A stretch of 64,000 bases of DNA from Panulirus ornatus. Lineage: Eukaryota > Arthropoda > Malacostraca > Decapoda > Palinuridae. The number at the start of each line of letters is the position of its first letter. Position 1 is the stretch's first letter. The notes under the pieces were generated by a model. The model saw only the letters and a list, made by a program, of their open reading frames with translations. It had not been told where the DNA came from and searched no databases. The stretch spans positions 1-64,000 of the forward strand of contig NC_092271.1 of the NCBI RefSeq assembly GCF_036320965.1, written 5' to 3'. The position numbers and the translations under genes are program-made. Below are positions 24,967-49,650 of the stretch, piece by piece.

Positions 24967-24984
24967 AAGAAGTGAGGACACAAC

Positions 24985-25973
<989 letters not shown>

Positions 25974-26203
25974 TACATTGGAAAGGATCACAATTTTGCG
26001 CTTGATCAAGATGTTCCTATGAGTCCACGGGGAAAATGAAACACGAAAAGTTCCCAAGTGCACTTTCGTGTAATAATCACATCATCAGGGGAGACACAAG
26101 AGAGAAATATAACAGTCAGTTGATATACATCGAAGAGACGAAGCTAAGGCGCCATTTGGTAAACATGTGATTGTCCAAAACATGTTTTGGACGATCACAT
26201 GTG
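25974..26203 (-). mobile_element. Penelope-like element end fragment
   Basis: The block (GGAAAGGATCACAATTTTGCG, then TCCACGGGGAAAATGAAACA on the plus strand) matches the ends of the 9389-11277 element. Its right border is a near-perfect palindrome, CATGTGATTGTCCAAAAC joined to its inverse (26164-26202). Past this point a family R copy starts. Confidence 0.82.
26050..26092 (-). ncRNA. Hammerhead-ribozyme-like motif (third copy)
   Basis: On the minus strand it is identical to the motifs at 9425-9467 and 11161-11206. Core CTGATGA and GAA, helix III AGTGCACT and helix I TCCC/GGGA are all kept in this otherwise coding-free fragment. Confidence 0.52.
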
Positions 26204-28073
26204 CAGATATAGGGTGTTTTGGTCGAGGTGGTGTGCAAAATGAGAGGGTTAAGGAAAATGATTTGGTAAACAGAGAAGAACTAGTAAAAGTTTTGCGGAA
26301 GATGAAAGCCGGCAAGGCAGCAGGTTTGTATGGTATTGCAGTAAAATTTATCAAAAAACGGGGTGACTGTATTGTTGACTGGTTCGTAAGGTATTCAGTG
26401 TATGTATGATTCATGGTGAGGTGCCTGAGGATTGGCGGAATGCTTGCGTAGTGCCATTGTACAAAGGCAAAGGGGATAAGAGTGAGTGCTCAAATTACAT
26501 AGGTATAAGTTTTTTGAGTATTCCTGGTCGATTATATGGGAGGGTATTGATTGAGAGGGTGAAGGCATGTACAGAGCATCAGATTGGGGAAGAGCAGTCT
26601 GGTTTCAGAAGTGGTAGAGGATGTGTGGATCAGGTGTTTGCTTTGAAGAATGTATGTGAGAAATACTTAGAAAAGCAAATGGATTTGTATGTAGCATTTA
26701 TGGATCTGGAGAAAGCATATGATAGAGTTGATAGAGATGCTCTGTGGAAGGTCTTAAGAATGTATGGTGTGGGAGGCAAGTTGTTAGAAGCAGTGAAAAG
26801 TTTTTATCGAGGATATAAGGCATGTGTACGTGTAGGAACAGAGGAAAGTGATTGGTTTTAAGTGAATGTAGGTTTGAGGCAGGGGTGTGTGATGTCTCCT
26901 GGGTTGTTCAATTTGTTTATGGATGGGGTTTTGGAAAGATGGGCAAGTATGCAGTCTGTTGTGGATGAGAGAGCTTGGGAAGGGAGTCAGTTATTGTTCG
27001 CTGATGATGCCGCTCTGGTGGTTGATTCATGCGAGAAACTGCAGAAGCTGATGACTGAGTTTGGTAAAGTGTGTGAAAGAAGAAAGTTAAGAGGAAATGT
27101 GAATAAGAGCAAGGTTATTAGGTACAGCAGGGTTGAGGGTCAAGTCAATTAGGAGGTAAGTTTGAATGGAGAAAAACTGGAGGAAGTAAAGTGTTTTAGA
27201 TATCTGGAAGTGGATCTGGCAGCGGATGAAACCATGGAAGCGTAAGTGAATCATAGGGTGGGGAGGGAGCGAAAATTTTGGGAGCCTTAAAGAATGTTTG
27301 GAAGTCGAGAACATTATCTTGGAAAGCAAAAATGTGTATGTTTGAAGGAATAGTTGTCCCAACAATGTTGTATTGCTGCGAGGCGTGGGCTATGGACAGA
27401 GTTGGGCGCAGGAGGGTGGATGTACTGGAAATGAGATGTTTGCGGACAATATGTGGTGTGAGGTGGTTTGATTGAGTAAGTAATGTAAGGGTAAAAGAGG
27501 TAAGGGTAAACTGGAGGTGGAAAGATGGAATGAAAAAGATTTTGAGTGATCGGGACCTGAACATGCAGGCGGGTGAAAGGCGTACAAGGTATAGAGTAAA
27601 TTGGAACGATGTGGTATACCGGAGTCGACGTGCTGTCAATGGATTGAACAGGGCATGTGAAGCGTCTGGGTAAACCATGGAAAGTTCTGTGGGACCTTTA
27701 TGTGGAAAGGGAGCCGTGGTTTCGGTGCATTATTACATGACAGCTAGAGACTGAGTATGAACGAATGGGGCCTTTGTTGACTTTCCTAGCGCTACCTCGC
27801 ACACATGAGGGGAAGGGAGTTGTTATTCCATGTGTGGCGAGGTGGCGATGGAAATGAATAAAGGCAGACAGTATGAATTATGTACATGTGTATATATGTA
27901 TGTGTCTGTGTGTGTATATATATGTGTACATTGAGATGTTTAGGTATGTATATTTTCGTGTGTGGACGTGTATGTATATACATGTGTATGTGGGTGGGTT
28001 GGGCCATTCTTTTGTCTGTTTCCTTGCGCTACCTTGCTAACGCGGGAGACAGGGACAAAGCAAAATAAATAAA

Positions 28074-28078
<5 letters not shown>
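26204..28078 (+). mobile_element. Family R LINE copy with long 3' UTR
   Basis: It starts at [10 protein letters not shown] (about residue 469). RT pieces are open at 26167-26409, 26406-26861 and 26862-27152; motif C reads LLFADDAALVV. A deletion near 27495 removes the [10 protein letters not shown] to RSGRP part. The long 3' UTR (27675-28050) contains the GCGCTACCTCGCACACATGA block and ends ACAAAGCAAAATAAAT. At 26860 a TAA replaces the FSV codons, one of several stops. Confidence 0.87.

Positions 28079-28167
<89 letters not shown>
28079..28167. repeat. (AT)n microsatellite, 89 bp
   Basis: Pure TA tract from a LINE tail to a SINE-like head. Confidence 0.95.
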
Positions 28168-28170
<3 letters not shown>

Positions 28171-28417
28171 CCCTGGGGATAGGGGATTAAGAGTACTTCC
28201 CACGTATTCCCTGCGTGTCGTAGAAGGCGACTAAAAGGGGAGGGAGCGGGGGGGCTGGAAATCCTCCCCTCTCGTTTTTTTTTTAATTTTCCAAAAGAAG
28301 GAACAGAGAATTGGGCCAGTTGAGGGTATTCCCTCAAAGGCCCAGTCCTCTGTTCTTAACGCTACCTCGCTAATGCGGGAAATGGCGAATAGTTTGAAAG
28401 AAAGAAAAAAAGAAAAA
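28168..28417 (+). mobile_element. SINE-like element copy 4 (first of a tandem pair)
   Basis: Complete copy from the head TATCCCTGGGGATAGGGG to the hairpin tail. Its end is AAAGAAAGAAAAAAAGAAAA. It carries the GATTAAGAGTAC variant. Confidence 0.78.
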
Positions 28418-28440
28418 TATATGTATGTATATATATACAT

Positions 28441-41004
<12,564 letters not shown>

Positions 41005-41026
41005 AAGTTAAAAGATTAAAAAAAGG

Positions 41027-42601
41027 TAAATAAAGTGCGTAAGACAAGGGAGCAATTGGGAACTTCATTGAAGGGCGCAAATGGATAGGTGATAACAAGT
41101 AGTGGTGATGTGAGAAGGAGATGGAGTGAGTATTTTGAAGGTTTGTTGAATGTGTTTGATGATAGAGAGGCAGATATAGGGTGTTTTGGTCTACGTGGTG
41201 TGCAAAGTGAGAGAGTTAGGGAAAATGATTTGGTAAACAGAGAAGAGGTAGTAAAAGCTTTGCGGAAGATGAAAGCCGGCAAGGCAGTAGGTTTGGATGG
41301 TATTGCAGTGGAATTTATTAAAAAAGGGGGTGACTGTATTATTGACTGGTTGGTAAGGTTATTTAATGTATGTATGACTCATGGTGAGATGCCTCAGGAT
41401 TGGCGGAATGCGTGCATAGTGCCATTGTACAAAGGCAAAGGGGATAAGAGTGAGTGCTCAAATTTCAGAGGTATAAGTTTGTTGAGTATTCCTGGTAAAT
41501 TATATGGGAGGGAATTGATTGAGAGTGTGAAGGCATGTACAGAGCATCAGATTGGGGAAGAGCAGTGTGGTTTCAGAAGTGGTAGAGGATGTGTGGATCA
41601 GGTGTTTGCTTTGAAGAATGTATGTGAGAAATACTTAGAAAAGCAAATGGATTTGTATGTAGCATTTATTGATCTGGAGAAGGCATATGATAGAGTTGAT
41701 AGAGATGCTCTGTGGAAGGTATTAAGAATATATGTTTTGGGAGGCAAGTTGTTAGAAGTAGTGAAAAGTTTTTATCGAGGATGTAAGGCATGTGTACGTG
41801 TAGGAAGAGAGGAAAGTGATTGGTTCTCAGTGAATGTAGGATTGCGGCAGGGGTGTGTGATGTCTCCATGGTTGTTTAATTTGTTTATGGATGGGGTTGT
41901 TAGGGAGGTAAATGCAAGAGTTTTGGAAAGAGGGGCAAGTATGAAGTCCGTTGAGGATGAGAGAGCTTGGGAAGTGAGTCAGTTGTTGTTCGCTGATGAT
42001 ACAGCGCTGGTGGCTGATTCATGTGAGAAACTGCAGAAGCTGGTAACTGAGTTTGGGGTAGTGTGTGAAAGAAGAAAGTTAAGAGTAAATGTGAATACGA
42101 GCAAGGTAATTAGGTACAGTAGAGTTGAGGGTGAAGTCAATTGGGAGGTAAGTTTGAATGGAGAAAAACTGGAGGAAGTAAAGTGTTTTAGATATCTGGG
42201 AGTGGATCTGGCAGCGGATGGAACCATGGAAGCGGAAGTGGATCATAGGGTGGGGAAGGGGGCGAGAATCCTTGTAGCCTTGAAGAATGTGTGGAAGTCG
42301 AGAACATTATCTCGGAAAGCAAAAATGGGTATGTTTGAAGGAATAGTGGTTCCAACAATGTTGTATGGATGCGAGGCGTGGGCTATGGATAGAGTTGTGC
42401 GCAGGAGGATGGATGTGCTGGAAATGAGATGTTTGAGGACAATATGTGGTGTGAGGTGGTTTGATCGAGTAAGTAATGTAAGGGTGAGAGATATGTGTGG
42501 AAATAAAAAGAATTTGCTTGAGAGAGCAGAAGAGGGTGTTTTGAAATGGTTTGGTCACATGGAGAGAATGAATGGGGAAAGATTGACCAAGAGGATATAT
42601 G
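41027..42601 (+). mobile_element. Family R LINE middle-to-C-terminal part, no tail
   Basis: It begins at [10 protein letters not shown] (about residue 420), 20 bases after the start codon region of the preceding minus-strand copy. It stops at LTKRIY (about residue 945), where a minus-strand copy takes over within ATATATGCATC. Confidence 0.87.
41089..42600 (+). pseudogene. LINE reverse transcriptase, truncated but open
   Basis: About 500 codons are open without interruption. They contain [26 protein letters not shown], motif A as FIDLEKAYDRVD, motif B and motif C FADDT, through to [10 protein letters not shown]. The frame happens to read on to 42792 into antisense sequence of the next copy; those last 60 or so residues are not LINE protein. 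Endonuclease and C-terminal end are missing. Confidence 0.87.
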
Positions 42602-43719
42602 CATCTTTTGCGCAAGCCATCACTGCTTCCCTAAATACATCCCGTTCCTCCCCCACTCCCCTTACCTCCTTTGTTCTCACCTTTTTCCCTTCTGTACTCA
42701 GTCTCTCCTGGTACTTCCTCACACAAGTCTTATTCCCAAGCTTACTTACTCTCACCACTCTCTTCACCCCAACATTCTCTCTTCTTTTCTGAAAACCCCC
42801 ACAAATCTTCACCTTCGCCTCCACAAGATAATGATCAGACATTCCTCTAGTTGCACCTCTCAGCACATTAACATCCAAAAGTCTATCTTTCGTGCGTCTA
42901 TCAATTAACACGTAATCCAATAACGCTCTCTGGCCATCTCTCCTACTTACATACGTATACTTATGTATATCTCGCTTTTTAAACCAGGTATTCCCAATCA
43001 CCAGTCCTTTTTCAGCACATAAATCTACAAGCTCTTCACCATTTTCATTTACAAAACTGAACACTCCATGTATACCAATTATTCCCTCAACTGCCAAATT
43101 ACTCACCTTTGCATTCAAATCACTAATCACTATAACCCGGTCTTGTGCATCAAAACCACTAACACACTCATTCAGCTGCTCCCAAAACACTTGCCTCTCA
43201 TGATCTTTCTTTTCATGTCCAGGTGCATATGCACCAATAATCACACATCTCTGTCCATCAACTTTCAGTTTTACCCATATCACTCTAGAATTTACTTTCT
43301 TACATTCTATCACATACTCCCACCACTCCTGACTCAGGAGTACTGCTACTCCTTCCCTTGCTCTTGTCCTCTCACTAACCCCTGACTTTACTCCCAAGAC
43401 ATTCCCAAACCACTCTTCCCCTTTACCCTTTAGCTTCGTTTCACTCAGAGCCAAAACATCCAGGTTCCTTTCCTCAAACATACTACCTATCTTTTCTTTT
43501 TTCTCCTCTTTTTTACATCCACACACATTTAGACACCCCAATCTGAACCTTCGAGGAGGAGGAGCACTCTTCGCGTGACTCCTTCTTCTCTTTCCCCTTT
43601 CTGAAATTTAAAATACAAGGAGGGGAGGGTTTCTGGCCCCCCGCTCCCGTCCACTTTAGTCGCCTTGTCCGACACGTGAGGAATGCGTGGGAAGTATTCT
43701 TTCTCCCCTATCCCCAGGG

Positions 43720-43731
<12 letters not shown>
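42602..43731 (-). mobile_element. Family R LINE 5' half with complete 5' UTR, no tail
   Basis: The minus strand shows the 5' UTR head (ATCCCTGGGGATAGGGGAG at about 43731-43710) and the block GTCGGACAAGGCGACTAAAG. A leader ends in AAGGGGAAAGAGAAG, where the usual ATG is ruined to AGG. Next comes the endonuclease in ORF 43541-42602 (LSETKL, IGAYAPG, LDYVLIDRR, MSDHY). It ends at VMACAKDA (about residue 330), where it meets the plus-strand copy. Confidence 0.86.

Positions 43732-43782
<51 letters not shown>
43732..43782. repeat. (AT)n microsatellite, 51 bp
   Basis: Pure TA tract between a LINE 5' UTR and the tail of the next minus-strand LINE. Confidence 0.94.
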
Positions 43783-43785
<3 letters not shown>

Positions 43786-44399
43786 CTTTTTTTTTATGAT
43801 ACTTTGTCGCTGTCTCCCGCGTTTGCGAGGTAGCGCAAGGAAACAGAAGAAAGAAATGGCCCAACCCCCCCCATACACATGTATATACATACGTCCACAC
43901 ACGCAAATATACATACCTACACAGCTTTCCATGGTTTACCCCAGACGCTTCACATGCCTTGATTCAATCCACTGACAGCACGTCAACCCCGGTATACCAC
44001 ATCGCTCCAATTCACTCTATTCCTTGCCCTCCTTTCACCCTCCTGCATGTTCAGGCCCCGATCACACAAAATCTTTTTCACTCCATCTTTCCACCTCTAA
44101 TTTCGTCTCCCTCTTCTCCTCGTTCCCTCCACCTCCGATACATATATCCTCTTGGTCAATCTTTCCTCACTCATTCTCTCCATGTGCCCAAACCACTTCA
44201 AAACACCCTCTTCTGCTCTCTCAACCACGCTCTTTTTATTTCCACACATCTCTCTTACCCTTACGTTACTCACTCGATCAAACCACCTCACACCACACAT
44301 TGTCCTCAAACATCTCATTTCCAGCACATCCATCCTCCTGCGCACAACTCTATCCATAGCCCACGCCTCGCAACCATACAACCTTGTTGGAACCACTAT
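43783..44399 (-). mobile_element. Family R LINE 3' fragment
   Basis: Tail hairpin, short 3' UTR and codons from VVPTRLYGCEAW (about residue 863) to the end, open for 99 residues at 44396-44097. It meets a plus-strand copy head to head at ACTATATAGGG with no TA tract between. Confidence 0.86.
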
Positions 44400-46180
44400 A
44401 TAGGGTGTTTTGGTCTACGTGGTGTGCAAAGTGAGAGAGTTAGGGAAAATGATTTGGTAAACAGAGAAGAGGTAGTAAAAGCTTTGCGGAAGATGAAAGC
44501 CGGCAAGGCAGTAGGTGTGGATGGTATTGCAGTGGAATTTATTAAAAAAGGGGGTGACTGTATTGTTGACTAGTTGGTAAGGTTATTTAATGTATGTATG
44601 ACTCATGGTGAGGTGCCTGAGGATTGGCGGAATGCGTGCATAGTGCCATTGTACAAAGGCAAAGGGGATAAGAGTGAGTGCTCAAATTACAGAGGTATAA
44701 GTTTGTTGAGTATTCCTTGTAAATTATATGGGAGGGTATTGATTGAGAGGGTGAAGGCATGTACAGAGCATCAGACTGGGGAAGAGCAGTGTTGTTTCAG
44801 AAGTGGTAGAGGATGTGTGGATCAGGTGTTTGCTTTGAAGAATGTATGTGAGAAATACTTAGAAAAGCAAATGGATTTGTATGTAGCATTTATGGATCTG
44901 GAGAAGGCATATGATAGAGTTGATAGAGATGCTCTGTGGAAGGTATTAAGAATATATGGTGTGGGAGGAAAGTTGTTAGAAGCAGTGAAAAGTTTTTATC
45001 GAGGATGTAAGGCATGTGTACGTGTAGGAAGAGAGGAAAGTGATTGGTTCTCAATGAATGTAGGTTTGCGGCAGGGGTGTGTGATGTCTCCATGGTTGTT
45101 TAATTTGTTTATGGATGGGGTTGTTAGGGAGGTAAATGCAAGAGTTTTGGAAAGAGGGGCAAGTATGAAGTCTGTTGGGGATGAGAGAGCTTGGGAAGTG
45201 AGTCAGTTGTTGTTCGCTGATGATACAGCGCTGGTGGCTGATTCATGTGAGAAACTGCAGAAGCTGGTGACTGAGTTTGGAAAAGTGTGTGGAAGAAGAA
45301 AGTTAAGAGTAAATGTGAATAAGAGCAAGGTTAATAGGTACAGTAGGGTTGAGGGTCAAGTCAATTGGGAGGTGAGTTTGAATGGAGAAAAACTGGAGGA
45401 AGTGAAGTGTTTTAGATATCTGGGAGTGGATCTGGCAGCGGATGGAACCATGGAAGCGGAAGTGGACCATAGGGTGTGGGAGGGGGCGAAAATCCTGGGG
45501 GCCTTGAAGAATGTGTGGAAGTCGAGAACATTATCTCGGAAAGCAAAAGTGGGTATGTTTGAAGGAATAGTGGTTCCAACAATGTTGTATGGTTGCGAGG
45601 CGTGGGCTATGGATAGAGTTGTGCGCATGAGGATGGATGTGCTGGAAATGAGATGTTTGAGGACAATGTGTGGTGTGAGGTGGTTTGATCGAGTGAGTAA
45701 CGTAAGGGTAAGAGAGATGTGTGGTAATAAAAAGAGCTTGGTTGAGAGAGCAGAAGAGGGTGTTTTGAAGTGGTTTGGGCACATGGAGAGGATGAGTGAG
45801 GAGATATTGACCAAGAAGATATATGTGTCGGAGGTGGAGGGAACAAGGAGAAGAGGGAGACCAAATTGGAGGTGGAAGGATGGAGTGAAAAGGATTTTGT
45901 GTGATCGGGGCCTGAACATGCAGGAGGGTGAAAGGAGGGCAAGGAATAGAGTGAATTGGAGCGATGTGGTATACCGGGGTTGACGTGCTGTCAGTGTATT
46001 GAATCGGGGCATGTGAGGCGTCTGGGGTAAACCATGGAAAGCTGTGTAGGTATGTATATTTGCGTGTGTGGACGTATGTATATACATGTGTATGGGGGGG
46101 TGGGGGGGTTGGGCCATTTCTTTCGTCTGTTTCCTTGCGCTACCTCGCAAACGCGGGAGACAGCGACAAAGTATAATAAA
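44400..46180 (+). mobile_element. Family R LINE copy, RT to tail (duplication unit 1)
   Basis: It starts at IGCFGLRGVQ (about residue 471) and ends with a short 3' UTR (mixed G run), the hairpin and AAAGTATAATAAATAAA. Private variants (HRVWEGAK, HQTGEEQ, GNKKSLVERA) are shared with the copy at 46527-48803. Confidence 0.9.
44402..45983 (+). pseudogene. LINE reverse transcriptase, truncated, one stop
   Basis: The frame runs without indels from GCFGLRGVQ to the natural stop at 45981-45983. The only lesion is TAG for W in VDWLVRL (about 44571), so the open part is 44574-45983 (469 codons). Motifs A, B and C and [12 protein letters not shown] are intact. There is no endonuclease. Confidence 0.88.
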
Positions 46181-46208
46181 TAAAAAAAATAATAATATAT
46201 ATATATAT

Positions 46209-46432
46209 TATCCCTGGGGATAGGGGATTAAGAATACTTCCCACGTATTCCCTGCTTGTCGTAGAAGGCGACTAAAAGGGAAGGGAGCGGGGGGCTGGAA
46301 ATCCTCCCCTATTGTTTTTTTTTTAATTTTCCAAAAGAAGGAACAGAGGGGGCCAGGTGAGGATATTCCAAAAAAGGCCCAGTCCTCTGTTCTTAACGCT
46401 ACCTCGCTAACGCGGGAAATGGTGAGTAGTTA

Positions 46433-46450
<18 letters not shown>
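46209..46450 (+). mobile_element. SINE-like element copy 7 (duplication unit 1)
   Basis: Head TATCCCTGGGGATAGGGGATT, then variants CTGCTTGTCG and CCTATTG, a shortened AACAGAGGGGGCC, and the hairpin GCTACCTCGCTAACGCGGG followed by AAATGGTGAG. The same variants occur in the decayed copy at 48816. Confidence 0.78.
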
Positions 46451-46480
<30 letters not shown>

Positions 46481-46526
46481 GAATATATATATATATATAT
46501 GTACATATATATATATATATATATAT
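46451..46526. repeat. TA tract with GTACAGAAT interruptions
   Basis: TA repeat interrupted by GTACAGAAT (46476) and GTACAT (46501), ending at the LINE's own TGTACAGAATGG. Confidence 0.9.
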
Positions 46527-48803
46527 ATGTACAGAATGGAAAAAGGTGAGAACAATGGAAGTAAGGGGAGTGGGGGAGGAATGGGATGTATTTAGGGAAT
46601 CAGTGATGGATTGCGCAAAAGATGCTTGTGGCATGAGAAGAGTGGGAGGTGGGCTGTTTAGAAAGGGTAGTGAGTGGTGGGATGAAGAAGTAAGAGTATT
46701 AGTGAAAGAGAAGAAGAGAGGCATTTGGACGATTTTTGCAGGGAAAAAATGCAATTGAGTGGGAGAAGTATAAAAGAAAGAGACAGGAGGTCAAGAGAAA
46801 GGTGCAAGAGGTGAAAAAAAGGGCAAATGAGAGCTGGGGTGAGAGACTATCATTAAATTTTAGGGAGAATAAAAAGATGTTCTGGAAGGAGGTAAATAAG
46901 GTGCGTAAGACAAGGGAGCAAATCGGAACTTCAGTGAAGGGCGCAAATGGGGAGGTGAAAACAAGTAGTGGTGATGTGAGAAGGAGATGGAGTGAGTATT
47001 TTGAAGGTTTGTTGAATGTGTCTGATGACAGAGTAGCAGATATAGGGTGTTTGGGTCGAGGTGGTATGCAAAGTGAGAGGGTTAGGGAAAATGATTTGGT
47101 AAACAGAGAAGAGGTAGTGAAAGCTTTGCGGAAGATGAAAGCCGGCAAGGCAGCAGGTTTGGATGGTATTGCAGTGGAATTTATTAAAAAAGGGGGTGAC
47201 TGTATTGTTGACTAGGTTGGTAAGGTTATTTAATGTATGTATGACTCATGGTGAGGTGCCTGAGGATTGGCGGAATGCGTGCATAGTGCCATTGTACAAA
47301 GGCAAAGGGGATAAGAGTGAGTGCTCAAATTACAGAGGTATAAGTTTGTTGAGTATTCCTGGTAAATTATATGGGAGGGTATTGATTGAGAGGGTGAAGG
47401 CATGTACAGAGCATCAGACTGGGGAAGAGCAGTGTGGTTTCAGAAGTGGTAGAGGATGTGTGGATCAGGTGTTTGCTTTGAAGAATGTATGTGAGAAATA
47501 CTTAGAAAAGCAAATGGATTTGTATGTAGCATTTATGGATCTGGAGAAGGCATATGATAGAGTTGATAGAGATGCTCTGTGGAAGGTATTAAGAATATAT
47601 GGTGTGGGAGGCAAGTTGTTAGAAGCAGTGAAAAGTTTTTATCGAGGATGTAAGGCATGTGTACGTGTAGGAAGAGAGGAAAGTGATTGGTTCTCAATGA
47701 ATGTAGGTTTGCGGCAGGGGTGTGTGATGTCTCCATGGTTGTTTAATTTGTTTATGGATGGGGTTGTTAGGGAGGTAAATGCAAGAGTCTTGGAAAGAGG
47801 GGCAAGTATGAAGTCTGTTGGGGATGAGAGAGCTTGGGAAGTGAGTGAGTTGTTGTTCGCTGATGATACAGCGCTGGTGGCTGATTCATGTGAGAAACTG
47901 CAGAAGCTGGTGACTGAGTTTGGAAAAGTGTGTGGAAGAAGAAAGTTAAGAGTAAATGTGAATAAGAGCAAGGTTATTAGGTACAGTAGGGTTGAGGGTC
48001 AAGTCAATTGGGAGGTGAGTTTGAATGGAGAAAAACTGGAGGAAGTGAAGTGTTTTAGATATCTGGGAGTGGATCTGGCAGCGGATGGAACCATGGAAGC
48101 GGAAGTGGATCATAGGGTGTGGGAGGGGGCGAAAATTCTGGGAGCCTTGAAGAATGTGTGGAAGTCGAGAACATTATCTCGGAAAGCAAAAAGTGGGTAT
48201 GTTTGAAGGAATAGTGGTTCCAAGAATGTTGTATGGTTGCGAGGCGTGGGCTATGGATAGAGTTTTGCGCAGGAGGATGGATGTGCTGGAAATGAGATGT
48301 TTGAGGACAATGTGTGGTGTGAGGTGGTTTGATTGAGTAAGTAACGTAAGGGTAAGAGAGATGTGTGGTAATAAAAAGAGCTTGGTTGAGAGAGCAGAAG
48401 AGGGTGTTTTGAAAGTGGTTTGGGCACATGGAGAGAATGAGTGAGGAGAGATTGACCAAGAGATATATGTGTCGGAGGTGGAGGGAACGAGGAGAAGAGG
48501 GAGACCAAATTGGAGGTGGAAAGGATGGAGTGAAAAAGATTTTGTGTGATCGGGGCCTGAACATGCAGGAGGGTGAAAGGAGGGCAAGGAATAGAGTTAA
48601 TTGGAGCGATGTGGTATACCGGGGTTGACGTGCTGTCAGTGGATTGAATCGGCATGTGAGGTCTGGTAACATGGAAGCTGTGTGTATGTATATTGCGTGT
48701 TGACGATGAAAACAGTTATGGGGGTGGTGGGGTTGGGCCATTTATTTCGTTGTTTCTGGTACCTTGCAAAGCGGAGACAGCGACAAAGTATCAATAAAAA
48801 AGT
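46527..48803 (+). mobile_element. Family R LINE copy, linker to tail (duplication unit 2)
   Basis: It starts at CTEWKKVRTME (about residue 301). The linker is open (46736-47215). The RT frame 47163-48206 holds motifs A, B and C, and the end is at 48428-48628. Frame breaks are single-base changes in short runs: GACTAGG at 47213, AAAAAGTGGG at 48190, GAAAGTGG at 48413, AAGAGATATATG at 48460. From 48650 the 3' UTR is shortened by many small deletions. Confidence 0.88.
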
Positions 48804-48815
48804 TAATATATATAT

Positions 48816-49004
48816 GGGATAGGGGATTAAATACTTCACTATTCCGCTTGTATAGAAGGGACTAAAGGAAGGACGGGGGCTGGAATTCCTCTATTTTTTT
48901 TTTTTATTTTCCAAAAGCAAGAACAGAGGGGCAGGGAGGATATTCAAAAGGCGTCTCAGTTCAAGTATCGTACGCGGGAATGGTGATATATAAATAAAAT
49001 AAAA
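48816..49004 (+). mobile_element. SINE-like element copy 8, degraded (duplication unit 2)
   Basis: It is recognisable by GGGATAGGGGATTAA, GGGGGCTGGAATTCCTC, TTTTCCAAAAGCAAGAACAG and GCGGGAATGGTGA. It has roughly 20 percent of bases missing in small gaps compared with the copy at 46209. Confidence 0.68.
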
Positions 49005-49049
49005 AAAATATATAATATATATATATAGATATATTAGTAATATATATAT
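49005..49049. repeat. AT-rich simple sequence
   Basis: Imperfect TA repeat with GATA and GTAA interruptions. Confidence 0.85.
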
Positions 49050-49650
49050 ATATTCCTATGAGTCTACGATGAAAATGAAACACGATAAGTTCCCTTTCTG
49101 AATTACAAAAAGATGTTTTTGACATCAAGACAGCTGGCTTCTCTGTTAGAGCATACAAAACTCAAACCATAGCCAAATGCACACAAGGAATATTTATCTA
49201 GTTGTTTATTACACAGGTTTACCGCTAAAGATGGGTTCGTGTTTCTGGTCCAGTCGCTCTTTTTAATAAGATGGTCCAACTTATGACTTAGTGACACTTG
49301 TAGCCTATTGCGTTCTTTCCTTAATTTATCATAGCATTAGTCCAACCTCCGGTTCTTCCAGTGTGTCGGTATTGCCATTTGAAAGGCACATTTCTTCTCT
49401 CTTGAAATGCGAAGAGCCTCCTCCATTTCAAGTTCCTTTAATTCAATGTTTTTCTTTAAAATAACATTTTGGAATTGGTCAAATGGTCGATCAGACAGCT
49501 GCAACAAACACTGTGGTAGGACAGATCTTGGCATCACTATTTCATCAAGAGATTTCCTAAGTAATTCAAATCGTAACTTATGTTACGATTTTCATTTTCC
49601 CCGTGGACTCATAGGAATATCTCTTGATCACGCGCAAAATTGTGATCCTT
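49050..49650 (-). mobile_element. Penelope-like element 5' fragment between inverted ends
   Basis: Both borders are the element's terminal block in opposite orientation: CCTATGAGTCTACGATGAAA at 49053 and CCCCGTGGACTCATAGG at 49598. The second is followed by the GATCACGCGCAAAATT segment also seen at 11250. Between them is N-terminal coding sequence on the minus strand. The hammerhead core is absent from both ends. Confidence 0.75.
49100..49580 (-). pseudogene. Penelope-like element N-terminal region
   Basis: Minus-strand pieces 49537-49337 and 49297-49103 are split by a stop and a frame change. The first is rich in charged residues of coiled-coil type (KKNIELKELEMEEALRISRE). The second has SLAVNLCNKQLDKYSLCAFG followed by YGLSFV. 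That resembles the short 'VNLS...L...GLKF' motif found upstream of the RT in Penelope-like proteins. The element at 9389 carries the C-terminal half, so together they represent both ends of one family. Confidence 0.65.

Noticed and set aside
41089..42792. A single 567-residue protein
   Set aside because: The last 60 or so residues read into the opposite strand of a neighbouring LINE; the fusion is a junction artefact.
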